Positions 46,923 through 53,960 of a stretch of 64,000 bases of DNA are shown here, in pieces. Position numbers and translations under genes: made by a program. The stretch is from contig JAFDVW010000001.1 in assembly GCA_018268755.1 (NCBI GenBank), positions 88,239 through 152,238 on the forward strand, given 5' to 3'. The notes beneath the pieces were generated by a model. That model was given only the letters and a program-made list of their open reading frames with translations. It had not been told where the DNA came from and did no database searches. The stretch comes from Acidobacteriota bacterium. GTDB taxonomy: Bacteria; Acidobacteriota; Terriglobia; Terriglobales; Acidobacteriaceae. The stretch's first letter is position 1, and every line of letters starts with the position of its first letter.

Positions 46923-47489
46923 ATGAATAAATCAGCGATCATCTTGGCTAAAAAAGTTGATACGAAAATCCGCGTCTTGCACGGCCAGAAGGTGATTCTG
47001 GATTCCGATCTGGCGGAACTCTACGGCGTTCCGGTCCGGCAATTGAACCAGCAGATCAAACGCAATGCAAAACGTTTTCCTTCTGATTTCCTCTTTCGTT
47101 TATCGCCCCAGGAACACCAGAGTTTGAGATCACAAAATGTGATCTCAAACTCCGGGCGTGGCGGCCGCCGTTACTTGCCACATGCCTTCACCGAACACGG
47201 CGCCATTATGGCCGCCACCGTGCTGAATTCGAAGCGCGCCATCGAAATGAGCATCTTCGTTGTGCGCGCCTTTGTGCGCATTCGCGAGGCCTTGGCGCTG
47301 AACCAAAAGATCGCCGCCAGGTTCGCCGAACTGGAGCATCGCCTGGAAGGGCACGATGCTGACATTGGCGGCCTGGTAAGCGCTATCCGGCAGCTCATGA
47401 CGCCGGCTCCGGCGCAGCGTCGGCGTATTGGGTTTGTCGTGCCCGCAGAGACCGTCAAGAATTCCAGCCGGGCGCTCAAATCCGCCTGA
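46923..47489 (+). CDS. ORF6N-domain DNA-binding protein
   Basis: The 188-residue product has the ORF6N domain in its first 110 residues: VLHGQKVILDSDLAELYGVP, VRQLNQQIKRNAKRFPSDFL, FRLSPQEHQSLRSQN and RGGRRYLPHAFTEHGAIMAA. The rest is helical and then basic. ORF6N proteins occur on phages and mobile islands and are thought to bind DNA. It is the only plus-strand gene in the RNA-repair island and could regulate it. A 14-bp-arm palindrome is embedded in its coding sequence. Confidence 0.88.
   Translation: MNKSAIILAKKVDTKIRVLHGQKVILDSDLAELYGVPVRQLNQQIKRNAKRFPSDFLFRLSPQEHQSLRSQNVISNSGRGGRRYLPHAFTEHGAIMAATVLNSKRAIEMSIFVVRAFVRIREALALNQKIAARFAELEHRLEGHDADIGGLVSAIRQLMTPAPAQRRRIGFVVPAETVKNSSRALKSA
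47121..47151. repeat. Second copy of the rtcB/ORF6N palindrome, inside the ORF6N gene
   Basis: AGTTTGAGATCACA-AAA-TGTGATCTCAAACT has perfect 14-bp arms. Its central 27 bases match 46872-46898 except for the middle. It encodes the conserved SLRSQNVIS stretch in frame. Confidence 0.7.
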
Positions 47490-47568
47490 CGGTTTCCGCT
47501 GTCGCCGCAAGCTCTCTGGCACTCCAAGGGCTCCGCTCCAGTAGCTTTCCGTGAAACTGCGCCATGGT

Positions 47569-47895
47569 TTATTCCGCCGGCACAATCTCAAACTCTTCCT
47601 CCTGGGGCTGGTCTTCGCCCAAGTCCTCGGGTGAAAAACCGACTTTGCGATTGATGTCCTTGGTACGAATGATCCAGGCAATATCTTCCATCTCCCGCTT
47701 GCTCGGAATGCGTTTGTCGTTATAGTCGGTGCAATACCGGACCTTGAAAGGCACGATCCTGGCGGGGTTGAGAAACGCGCACAACGCCAGCTCCTCACTT
47801 CCGGAATAGCCTTTCTGAATGTGGGCCCAGTAGCATGAGTCACACAGCGACTCACTGCCGCGGGGTGTTGCGTTTTGTATTTTGATCGTCGTCAT
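47569..47895 (-). CDS. Cysteine-containing small protein next to the Y-like RNA array, unknown function
   Basis: The 108-residue product has CDSCYWAH near the N-terminus and two further Cys (LCAFLNP, RYCTDY), a possible metal site, then RIPSKREMEDIAWIIRTKDI and an acidic end (EDQPQEEEFEIVPAE). No family was recognised. It begins 26 bases after the last Y-like RNA and is read in the same direction, so it may share their transcript. The start may also be the GTG two codons upstream. Confidence 0.6.
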   Translation of the reverse strand: MTTIKIQNATPRGSESLCDSCYWAHIQKGYSGSEELALCAFLNPARIVPFKVRYCTDYNDKRIPSKREMEDIAWIIRTKDINRKVGFSPEDLGEDQPQEEEFEIVPAE

Positions 47896-47920
47896 ATCCA
47901 CTTCTTCACAAGAGACAAAA

Positions 47921-48057
47921 TTGGCCGGGGAACAAGCGACAACGGAACAATAAGGGGTTCTGCCGTTGAACTACACGGGCACAATTCCCGTGGCAGGAGT
48001 CGAACCTGCATCACCCGCGTGACAGGCGAAGTATCCGTAATCTTCACCACCGGCCAA
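47921..48057 (-). ncRNA. Y-like RNA, array unit 4 (with permuted tRNA module)
   Basis: TTGGCCGG (48057-48050) pairs with CCGGCCAA (47928-47921). The 5' box GGTGGTGAAGATTACGGATA is followed by CTTCG; the 3' side has TTCCGTTGTCGC and TGTTCCCC, giving GGTGA/TCGCT and ACGGA/TCCGT pairs. The insert has a T-arm (GCAGG-TTCGACT-CCTGC, 48009-47993), a capped stem (CACGGG/CCCGTG) and a D-arm (GTTC ... GAAC), the same permuted tRNA plan as at 41314-41443 but tRNA-Gly-like in sequence. TTTT follows the closing stem. Confidence 0.8.
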
Positions 48058-48086
48058 ACTTTTACTTCTACCTCGAAAGCACAACC

Positions 48087-48255
48087 TCGCCGGGGAACCT
48101 GCGAACAGAGACGACTCGAGGCACGATGTTTCCAGGTACCTTGTGTTTCGGGACTACGCCCCCGTCCCTGGAACTCGGAAATCCTCGGCAGGACCGCCGT
48201 CCTGCTGCGTCGTTATCGATGGAGCGAAGTATCTCTGTTCTTTCACCACCGGCGA
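48087..48255 (-). ncRNA. Y-like RNA, array unit 3 (large multi-hairpin insert)
   Basis: TCGCCGG (48255-48249) pairs with CCGGCGA (48093-48087). The 5' box reads GGTGGTGAAAGAACAGAGAT, then ACTTCG; GAACAGAG pairs with CTCTGTTC on the 3' side, followed by CGC and TTCCCC. The insert is not tRNA-like: it has GCAGGAC-GGCG-GTCCTGC and a longer arm, TTCCAGG ... CCTGGAA, enclosing GGGAC ... GTCCC. Shared boxes with different inserts argue for one RNA family. Confidence 0.7.
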
Positions 48256-48276
48256 AATCCACACTGTAAAACTTAC

Positions 48277-48370
48277 GGTCAGGGAACATGCGGGCTGCGG
48301 AAGGGCTCGCGCCCGCAGCAACCCGAAGGCTGTCTGCCATCCGAAGTATCCGCGCCCTTCACCACTGACC
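48277..48370 (-). ncRNA. Y-like RNA, array unit 2
   Basis: GGTCAG (48370-48365) pairs with CTGACC (48282-48277). The 5' box is AGTGGTGAAGGGCGCGGATA, then CTTCG; the 3' box is CCCGCATGTTCCC. GGGC pairs with GCCC in the second stem. The insert has AGCC-TTCG-GGTT and GGGC-GCGA-GCCC hairpins, the latter within CTGC/GCAG arms. Confidence 0.65.
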
Positions 48371-48382
48371 CTGTGAAGTTAG

Positions 48383-48452
48383 GCTGGGGGAATCAGCGAC
48401 GGCGGTCTAAGTCGAGGGGAAGTCGAAGGAACCGTCATCTACGCCACCCAGC
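48383..48452 (-). ncRNA. Y-like RNA, array unit 1 (shortest, about 70 bases)
   Basis: GCTGGG (48452-48447) pairs with CCCAGC (48388-48383). The 5' box is GGTGGCGTAGATGACGGTTC, then CTTCG; the 3' side has CCGTCGCTGATTCCCC. GACGG/CCGTC forms the inner stem, and the insert is only a small loop with TCGA ends. It appears to be the minimal form of the family. Confidence 0.6.
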
Positions 48453-48865
48453 AGGTGGCAAACACAGTCAGTTGCCGAGATAGATCGCACATAGCCAATG
48501 CGAGCCGATCAAAGGCAATCGACTATCGATCAGAGATGATTAAGCTTTGCAGGAAGAGCGTCGCAGAACTACTTGCAGGATGACGCCCTGACGCAACCTC
48601 GGCCAATCGGCCGAAGCTGCCCGCTTAGCGAGTTATCAGTAAAATCCACCAATGTTGGGCGTCCTTTCATAAGAAGTTTTAAGAAGATGCCATGACTGGA
48701 AAATTTTCGCAAGAGGATTTTGCAAATATTTTTCGGCGTTTTCCGAGTGTTATCTCTATCCTGTCCATATTCACGAAGTTACAAAACTTAGATGGCATCT
48801 CAACAAGCCCATCTGTTACTTTGGGAGCCCGGCAAGCAATCCATCCGCCCAGGAGTTCTGGTTCC
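48453..48865. other. Gene-free region upstream of the Y-like RNA array and the M20 peptidase
   Basis: No protein gene is supported here. The array promoter should lie in this region. On the minus strand GGTGGATTTTACTGATA (from 48650) vaguely matches the Y-like 5' box, and TCGGCC-GATT-GGCCGA (about 48615-48600) forms a hairpin. A degenerate sixth unit is possible but its ends do not pair well. Confidence 0.3.
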
Positions 48866-50284
48866 ATGTTCCGTCTTGTACTGTGCTGGCTTGTTCTTGG
48901 TTGTCTCTCCGCGACCGCTTTGGCGCAACTGGACGACACTACGCGGAAGTACTCGCGTGATGTTTTCCAGCAATTAATCGAAATCAACACCACTGACTCG
49001 GTGGGAAACATCACGACCGCGGCGGAAGCCATGGCGCAACGCTTTCGCGACGCCGGGTTCCCGGAAAGCGACGTTCGCGTTCTCGGCCCCAACGACCGCA
49101 AGAAGAACCTGGTAGTGCGGCTGCATGGTTCGGGCAAGCATAAGCCAGTGCTTCTGATCGGACATCTCGACGTGGTGGAAGCTCGCCGCGAAGACTGGAC
49201 CACCGACCCGTTTCAGTTCGTCGAGAAAGACGGCTTCTTTTACGGGCGCGGCACGCAGGACATGAAGAGCGGCGACGCCATCATGGTGACCACTCTCGTC
49301 CGCTTCAAAAAGGAAGGCTATGTTCCCGACCGCGACATCATCCTCGCGCTCACGGCAGATGAGGAAGGCGGCAAATTTAATGGCCCCGACTGGCTGATCA
49401 AGAACCACCGCGACCTCATCGAGGCCGAGTTTGTGTTGAACCAAGACGGCGGCGGATTGCTCAGCGACGACGGCAAGCCGCTCATGATGGAAGTGGATGC
49501 CGCGGAAAAGCTTTATGCTGATTATCAGCTTACTGTGACCAATCCCGGCGGGCACAGCTCCCTGCCCATTCCTGATAACGCGATCTATCATCTGGCCAAT
49601 GGCTTGGTCCGTCTGGAACATTTTCAATTTCCCTTTGAGTTGAACAACGTCACCCGCGCCTATTATCAGCGCATGGCGACGGTGGAGAAGGGAGAGCGCG
49701 CCGCCGACATCCAGGCAATCCTGAAGACCCCGCCTGACCTGACTGCGGTGGCCCGGCTATCGCAAGATCCTATTGATAATTCCACGATGCACACCACCTG
49801 CGTGGCCACGCGGCTCAGCGCCGGGCACGCCAACAATGCCCTGCCCCAAACCGCGCAGGCCAACGTCAACTGCCGCATCCTTCCCGGGCACTCGGCGGAG
49901 GAGATCCGGAACCAGCTCATTCAAGTACTGGACGAACCCGCCATCCGCGTGAAATATGTGGGCGCGATTGGGGAAGTCACCGACCACGGCTCCGAACGCC
50001 AGTCGTACGCGCCGCCCCCACTGCGCCGCGATGTCTTCGCGCCCCTGGAAAAGGTGGTGCAGGAAATGTGGCCGGGGATACCGGTGATTCCCGACATGGC
50101 GACCGGCGCCTCCGACGCCATCTATACCAACGCCGCCGGCCTGCCCACCTATGCCATCGCCGGAACCATGATCGACCGCGATGACATTCGCGCCCACGGC
50201 CGGGACGAGCGGCTGGGCGTGGAGTCTTACTACAAGGGCGTGGAGTTTTACTATCGTTACCTGAAAGCCCTTACCTCTCAATAA
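48866..50284 (+). CDS. Secreted M20-family zinc metallopeptidase
   Basis: The start after AGGAG gives a signal peptide (MFRLVLCWLVLGCLSATALA). The 472-residue product has the M20 metal and catalytic residues: LIGHLDVV (His, catalytic Asp), YGRGTQDMKSGDAIM (bridging Asp), LTADEEGGKFNG (catalytic Glu, Glu ligand) and a C-terminal His in DIRAHGRDERL; the dimerisation domain begins near TVTNPGGHSSLP. Likely a periplasmic dipeptidase or carboxypeptidase. A strong terminator follows. Confidence 0.92.
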   Translation: MFRLVLCWLVLGCLSATALAQLDDTTRKYSRDVFQQLIEINTTDSVGNITTAAEAMAQRFRDAGFPESDVRVLGPNDRKKNLVVRLHGSGKHKPVLLIGHLDVVEARREDWTTDPFQFVEKDGFFYGRGTQDMKSGDAIMVTTLVRFKKEGYVPDRDIILALTADEEGGKFNGPDWLIKNHRDLIEAEFVLNQDGGGLLSDDGKPLMMEVDAAEKLYADYQLTVTNPGGHSSLPIPDNAIYHLANGLVRLEHFQFPFELNNVTRAYYQRMATVEKGERAADIQAILKTPPDLTAVARLSQDPIDNSTMHTTCVATRLSAGHANNALPQTAQANVNCRILPGHSAEEIRNQLIQVLDEPAIRVKYVGAIGEVTDHGSERQSYAPPPLRRDVFAPLEKVVQEMWPGIPVIPDMATGASDAIYTNAAGLPTYAIAGTMIDRDDIRAHGRDERLGVESYYKGVEFYYRYLKALTSQ

Positions 50285-50302
50285 CTTCCCAAGCATTCTC
50301 CG

Positions 50303-50333
50303 CCCACCGGCAGATCCCGCCGGTGGGTTTTTT
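50303..50333 (+). terminator. Rho-independent terminator of the M20 peptidase gene
   Basis: A perfect 9-bp stem (CCCACCGGC 50303-50311 with GCCGGTGGG 50319-50327, loop of seven) is followed by six T residues. Confidence 0.88.
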
Positions 50334-50395
50334 GGGCTGCAGCCGCAGACGCAATCCTCAGCGCCTGGCCGGTTTTCTCCGCCTTGCATAACTAA

Positions 50396-50410
50396 ACTAA
50401 ACCGTTTAGT
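50396..50410. promoter_or_regulatory. Operator-like palindrome before the ABC exporter operon
   Basis: ACTAAAC-C-GTTTAGT has perfect 7-bp arms and ends 22 bases before the ATP-binding gene. A partial extra half-site (AACTAAAC) lies just upstream. Size and position suit the TetR-family repressor encoded as third gene of the operon. Confidence 0.62.
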
Positions 50411-50432
50411 ATTGCCACTCCGCGAGGTAGGC

Positions 50433-51224
50433 ATGATCCGCGTGCAAAATCTGGTAAAAAAATTCGGAGAATTCAACGCCGTCAAGGACATCTCCTTCGA
50501 GGTCCAGAAGGGGGAAATCTTCGCCTTTCTCGGACCCAACGGCGCCGGTAAAACCACCACCATCAAAATGCTGACCACGCTGCTCACCCCCACGAGCGGC
50601 AAAATCGAGCTGGACGGCCTCGATCCCACACATCACCGCAACGAAGCGCGGCAGCGCTTCGGCATCGTATTTCAGGACCCCAGCCTCGACGGCGAGCAGA
50701 CCGCCTACGAGAACATGGAGCTGCATGCCGTTCTCTACAAGGTCCCGCGCAAGCTGCGGGCCGAGCGCATCCAGCGCCTGCTCAGTCTCTTCGAGCTCTG
50801 GGATCGCAAGGATGACTTGGTCAAGACCTACTCCGGCGGCATGAAGCGGCGCCTGGAAATCGCGCGTGGCTTCCTGCACACCCCCAAGATTCTTTTTCTC
50901 GATGAACCCACCCTGGGACTCGATCCCCAGACTCGCAACCAGCTCTGGACCCACGTGAAGCACCTCAACGAGACCGAACAGGTAACGGTTTTCCTGACCA
51001 CGCATTACATGGACGAAGCCGACCGCGTGGCCCAGCGCATCGCCATCATCGACCATGGCGGCATCGTGGCCCAGGGCACGCCACAGGAACTGAAGCAGCA
51101 AACCAACAGCGACTCTCTCGAGCAGGCATTTCTGGCGCTGACCGGCTCGACCATCCGCGACGAGGCCGCGACTTCCACCGACCAGATGCGGCAAGTCGCC
51201 AAAATGTGGGGTAACCGCCGATGA
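50433..51224 (+). CDS. ABC exporter ATP-binding subunit (DrrA/ABC-2 type)
   Basis: The 263-residue product, from MIRVQNLVKKFGEF after GAGG, has Walker A GPNGAGKTTT, Q-loop VFQDPSLDGEQT, signature YSGGMKRRLEIA, Walker B ILFLDEPTLGLD and H-loop TTHYMDEAD, as in DrrA-type ATPases that power drug or lipid export. It overlaps the permease start by four bases (ATGA). Substrate unknown. Confidence 0.93.
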   Translation: MIRVQNLVKKFGEFNAVKDISFEVQKGEIFAFLGPNGAGKTTTIKMLTTLLTPTSGKIELDGLDPTHHRNEARQRFGIVFQDPSLDGEQTAYENMELHAVLYKVPRKLRAERIQRLLSLFELWDRKDDLVKTYSGGMKRRLEIARGFLHTPKILFLDEPTLGLDPQTRNQLWTHVKHLNETEQVTVFLTTHYMDEADRVAQRIAIIDHGGIVAQGTPQELKQQTNSDSLEQAFLALTGSTIRDEAATSTDQMRQVAKMWGNRR

Positions 51225-51967
51225 GCGCGATCTATATTCTTTGGCTGCGCGAACTGAAGCGATATGTGCGTTCCAAAGCGCAAATCATCGCTTCTCTGGG
51301 ACAACCGGTGATGTATCTGTTGGCGCTGGGCTTCGGCCTGGGACCAGTCTTTCAGAAGGCCGGCAACGGCAGCTATCTGCAATTTGTGGCCCCGGGCGTG
51401 ATCAGCATGACCATCCTCTTCAGCTCGGTGTTTTCCGGGATCGCCATGTTATGGGACCGGCAATTCGGCTTTCTCAAGGAAACTCTGGTCGCTCCCGTTC
51501 CCCGCATTGAGATCATGCTGGGCCGTACTCTGGGTGGGGCCACCGTAGCCGTGATTCAGGGATGCCTGATTCTGGTGGTCTGCCTGATCGCCGGGTTTCG
51601 GCCCGCGCATCTTTCGTCGCTGCCGCTCGCCTTTCTTTTTATGGCGCTGATCGCGCTGGTGTTTGCCGCGCTGGGCACGGCTTTTGGCTCCATCATTCAG
51701 GACATGCAGGGCTTTCAGCTCATCATGAACTTCATGGTCATGCCCATCTTCTTCTTGTCGGGCGCGTTGTTTCCCCTGACCAACCTGCCCAAAGTGCTGG
51801 CCGTCATCACGCGCCTGGACCCGCTGACCTACGGGGTGGATGCGTTGCGCGGAGCGTTGATCGGGGCCTCTCATTTCAGCCTGTTGTGGAATTTGTCGCT
51901 GCTGAGCGTGATTGCCGTTGCTTTTCTTTCCCTGGGAGCATACTTCTTCTCCAGGATCCAACTCTAA
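51221..51967 (+). CDS. ABC-2 type permease
   Basis: The 248-residue membrane protein has six predicted helices and the ABC-2 pattern: FGLGPVFQKAGNGSYLQFVA, SVFSGIAMLWDRQFGFLKET, LVAPVPRIEIMLGRTLGGA and FFLSGALFPLTNLPKVLAVI. With the preceding ATPase it forms a DrrAB-like exporter. Its stop is one base before the TetR gene. Confidence 0.92.
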   Translation: MSAIYILWLRELKRYVRSKAQIIASLGQPVMYLLALGFGLGPVFQKAGNGSYLQFVAPGVISMTILFSSVFSGIAMLWDRQFGFLKETLVAPVPRIEIMLGRTLGGATVAVIQGCLILVVCLIAGFRPAHLSSLPLAFLFMALIALVFAALGTAFGSIIQDMQGFQLIMNFMVMPIFFLSGALFPLTNLPKVLAVITRLDPLTYGVDALRGALIGASHFSLLWNLSLLSVIAVAFLSLGAYFFSRIQL

Positions 51968-51968
51968 A

Positions 51969-52565
51969 ATGGTCCGCCCCCGCAGCAGCGAAGCCCACCA
52001 GAAAGTCCTCGAAGCCGCGCTTGCCCTCTACAGCGAGCGCGGCATCGATGCCACCAGCATGGACGCCATCGCCGAAACCTCCGGCGTCAGCAAAGCCACC
52101 ATCTACAAACACTGGCCCGACAAGACCGCGCTCACGCTGGAAGTCCTGTCCTTTGCATTCGGGCTGTATGAAGAGCGGCCCGAGTTCAACTCCGGCGACC
52201 TGCGCCGTGACCTGATCGACGCGCTCTCCTATCAGCCCAAAGGCGCGCGGGAAGAATTAAAGAACCGCCTGATGCCGCACGTCATTGCCTACGCCGCCAG
52301 GGATCGCGAGTTCGGAGACAAGTGGCGCACCCGGGTCATTGCCGCTCCCCAGGAGCGGCTGAAGGAGATCCTGGGGCGCGGACTGAAGCAGAAGCAGATT
52401 GTAAAGGTCGACACCGGCGTCGCCCTGGCCCTGCTGCTCGGCCCCATGCTGTATCAGCACATTTTCATCGGGGGAAAATCGCAGAGCGAGGAAGCCCGCA
52501 AGATTGCCGGCAAACTGGCAGTGAACGTGGTGGATACGTTCTGGAAGGCACACGGCAAGAAGTAA
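51969..52565 (+). CDS. TetR-family repressor of the ABC exporter operon
   Basis: The 198-residue product has a standard TetR helix-turn-helix (VLEAALALYSERGIDATSMD, IAETSGVSKATIYKHWPDK) and an all-helical ligand-binding part. Position one base after the permease stop implies co-transcription. The palindrome at 50396-50410 is the likely binding site, with release by an exported compound. The last two points are inference. Confidence 0.9.
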   Translation: MVRPRSSEAHQKVLEAALALYSERGIDATSMDAIAETSGVSKATIYKHWPDKTALTLEVLSFAFGLYEERPEFNSGDLRRDLIDALSYQPKGAREELKNRLMPHVIAYAARDREFGDKWRTRVIAAPQERLKEILGRGLKQKQIVKVDTGVALALLLGPMLYQHIFIGGKSQSEEARKIAGKLAVNVVDTFWKAHGKK

Positions 52566-52599
52566 TAGTTTGCCGGTACGGTTAACTGGATCGTGTAGG

Positions 52600-52732
52600 C
52601 CCAGGTGCCCTCACCTGGGCGGTCGGGCAAAGCCCGACGATAAAGATGCAATCCGCAAAAAAGAAAACCTGCGGAGCTTTGCTCTGCAGGGCAGGCTCCG
52701 CCAGGCAGGTGAGGACACCTGCACATGAATTT
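52600..52732. repeat. Cluster of short palindromic repeats upstream of lexA
   Basis: CCCAGGTG-CCCT-CACCTGGG (52600-52619) is followed by GTCGGGC-AAA-GCCCGAC (52622-52638) and further on by a CAGGTGAGGACACCTG palindrome near 52707. They resemble the other small palindromes in the window and fill the tetR-lexA gap. Confidence 0.5.
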
Positions 52733-52772
52733 CATGCCCCAGTAATTGCACCATGATCGCAACCTCTCCCTC

Positions 52773-52800
52773 TTGACTTCGCTTAATCTTCGCCTACAAT
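52773..52800 (+). promoter_or_regulatory. lexA promoter, leaderless geometry
   Basis: TTGACT (52773-52778), a 16-bp spacer and TACAAT (52795-52800) are followed by six bases and the lexA ATG at 52807. Transcription would begin at the A of the start codon. No ribosome-binding site is present. Confidence 0.68.
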
Positions 52801-52806
52801 GGGCCT

Positions 52807-53427
52807 ATGGCGATCACCCGGCGGCAACGGCAGGTATACGACTTCATCTCCGAGTTTGTGCAGAAAAACGGATATTCGCCCTCTTTTGACGAGATCCGCA
52901 GCGGCCTCGACCTGAACTCGCTGGCCACCGTGCACAAACACATTTCCAACCTGGAGAAAAAAGGGCTGCTCACCCGCGACTACAACCGCAGCCGATCCAT
53001 TGACCTGCTGCCGCCCAAGGGCCGCCTCAAGCAGGCTATGTCGGTGAACACGACCATGGTCCTGCCCCTGGTCGGGCGCATCGCCGCCGGCCAGCCCATT
53101 GAGGCGGTGCAGAACACCGAAACCATTTCCCTCGCCGACTTCGTGCGCTCGAAAGAGGTCTACGTGCTCGAGGTCAGCGGCCAATCCATGCAGGATGAAG
53201 CCATCCTGGATGGAGATTATGTGCTGGTCGAGAAGACCAAAACGGCGCACAACGGCGACATCGTGGTGGCGCTGGTCGATGATAACGATGCGACCCTGAA
53301 GCGCTTTTACCGCGAAGGCGACAACATCCGCCTGCAACCCTCGAACGCCACCATGAAGCCCATCATCGTGCCGGCCGCGTCCGTGCAGATTCAGGGGCGG
53401 GTGATTGGGGTACTAAGGAAGTATTAA
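52807..53427 (+). CDS. lexA: LexA repressor, SOS response regulator
   Basis: LexA represses SOS genes and self-cleaves when RecA is activated. The 206-residue product has the N-terminal winged helix (TRRQRQVYDFISEFVQKNGY, FDEIRSGLDLNSLATVHKHI), the cleavage site Ala94-Gly95 (RIAAGQP), catalytic Ser127 (SGQSM) and Lys165 (ATLKRF), all intact. No clear SOS box was recognised upstream; the Acidobacteriota LexA site is not known to me. Confidence 0.96.
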   Translation: MAITRRQRQVYDFISEFVQKNGYSPSFDEIRSGLDLNSLATVHKHISNLEKKGLLTRDYNRSRSIDLLPPKGRLKQAMSVNTTMVLPLVGRIAAGQPIEAVQNTETISLADFVRSKEVYVLEVSGQSMQDEAILDGDYVLVEKTKTAHNGDIVVALVDDNDATLKRFYREGDNIRLQPSNATMKPIIVPAASVQIQGRVIGVLRKY

Positions 53428-53431
53428 AAAC

Positions 53432-53527
53432 GCCGTTAGCCTTTGGCCATTAGCCGTTGGCTATTAGCCTTTAGCCAACACCTTCAATGCAGATCCCTCT
53501 CTTAGTCTCCGCGCTCGGGATGACAAT
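53432..53527. repeat. TTAGCC-type tandem repeat plus TCATCCCGAGCG-family repeat
   Basis: 53432-53478 consists of variants of GCCGTTAGCC and GGCCATTAGCC; an inverted copy (GCTAATGGCTAACGGCCAAC) lies at 53603-53622. At 53490-53527 a GTCATCCCGAGCG-type element appears in inverse orientation, related to 3684-3905 and 41272-41308. Confidence 0.5.
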
Positions 53528-53550
53528 TCCACCCAGCTAAAATCCATAAG

Positions 53551-53581
53551 AAACAAAACGCCCGGAATTGCTTCCGGGCGT
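53551..53581 (-). terminator. Terminator of the thioredoxin gene (possibly bidirectional)
   Basis: A perfect 10-bp stem (ACGCCCGGAA 53558-53567 with TTCCGGGCGT 53572-53581, loop TTGC) is followed on the minus strand by TTTTGTTT. On the plus strand only a short T-rich stretch follows, so it mainly serves trxA. Confidence 0.78.
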
Positions 53582-53627
53582 ATCTTTCAGAATTCGATTT
53601 TTGCTAATGGCTAACGGCCAACGGCCC

Positions 53628-53960
53628 TTACCCAATGTGCTTATCGAGCGCCTTCTGGATCTGCTCTTTCGGCACGTAGCCGACGATCTGCTCTTTCACC
53701 TGGCCGCCCTTGAACACCAGCAGCGTAGGGATGCCGCGCACGCCGTAACGCATGGGCGTGGCGCTGTTGCGATCGACGTCCATTTTGCCGATCTTTACCT
53801 TGCCCTGGTACTCCGTGGCAAGCTCTTCCACGATAGGCGCAATGGCCCGACACGGCCCGCACCAGGTCGCCCAGAAATCGACCAAAACCGGCTGGTCCGA
53901 CTTCAAAACATCCTGATCGAAGTTCGAGTCGTTTACCTCAAGAATCGCGTTGCTGGCCAT
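53628..53960 (-). CDS. trxA: Thioredoxin
   Basis: The 110-residue product, from an ATG with GGAGG four bases upstream, has the active site WATWCGPCRAIAP (Cys34, Cys37) and the cis-proline loop GVRGIPTLLVFKGG. It reduces protein disulphides in the cytoplasm. Length and all core residues are standard. It is convergent with lexA. Confidence 0.95.
   Translation of the reverse strand: MASNAILEVNDSNFDQDVLKSDQPVLVDFWATWCGPCRAIAPIVEELATEYQGKVKIGKMDVDRNSATPMRYGVRGIPTLLVFKGGQVKEQIVGYVPKEQIQKALDKHIG

Noticed and set aside
47955..48012. Apparent tRNA-Gly-like gene
   Set aside because: Same permuted order and no anticodon arm; part of Y-like RNA unit 4.
47921..48452. CRISPR array
   Set aside because: Units differ greatly in length, share only boxes at their ends, and have internal pairing; no cas genes.
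47875..48483. 202-codon open frame across the Y-like RNA array
   Set aside because: Translation is Arg/Thr-rich without family match, and the repeats it spans are explained by RNA structure on the other strand.
52640..52806. SOS box before lexA
   Set aside because: No palindrome matching a known LexA site overlaps the promoter; the visible palindromes are repeats further upstream.
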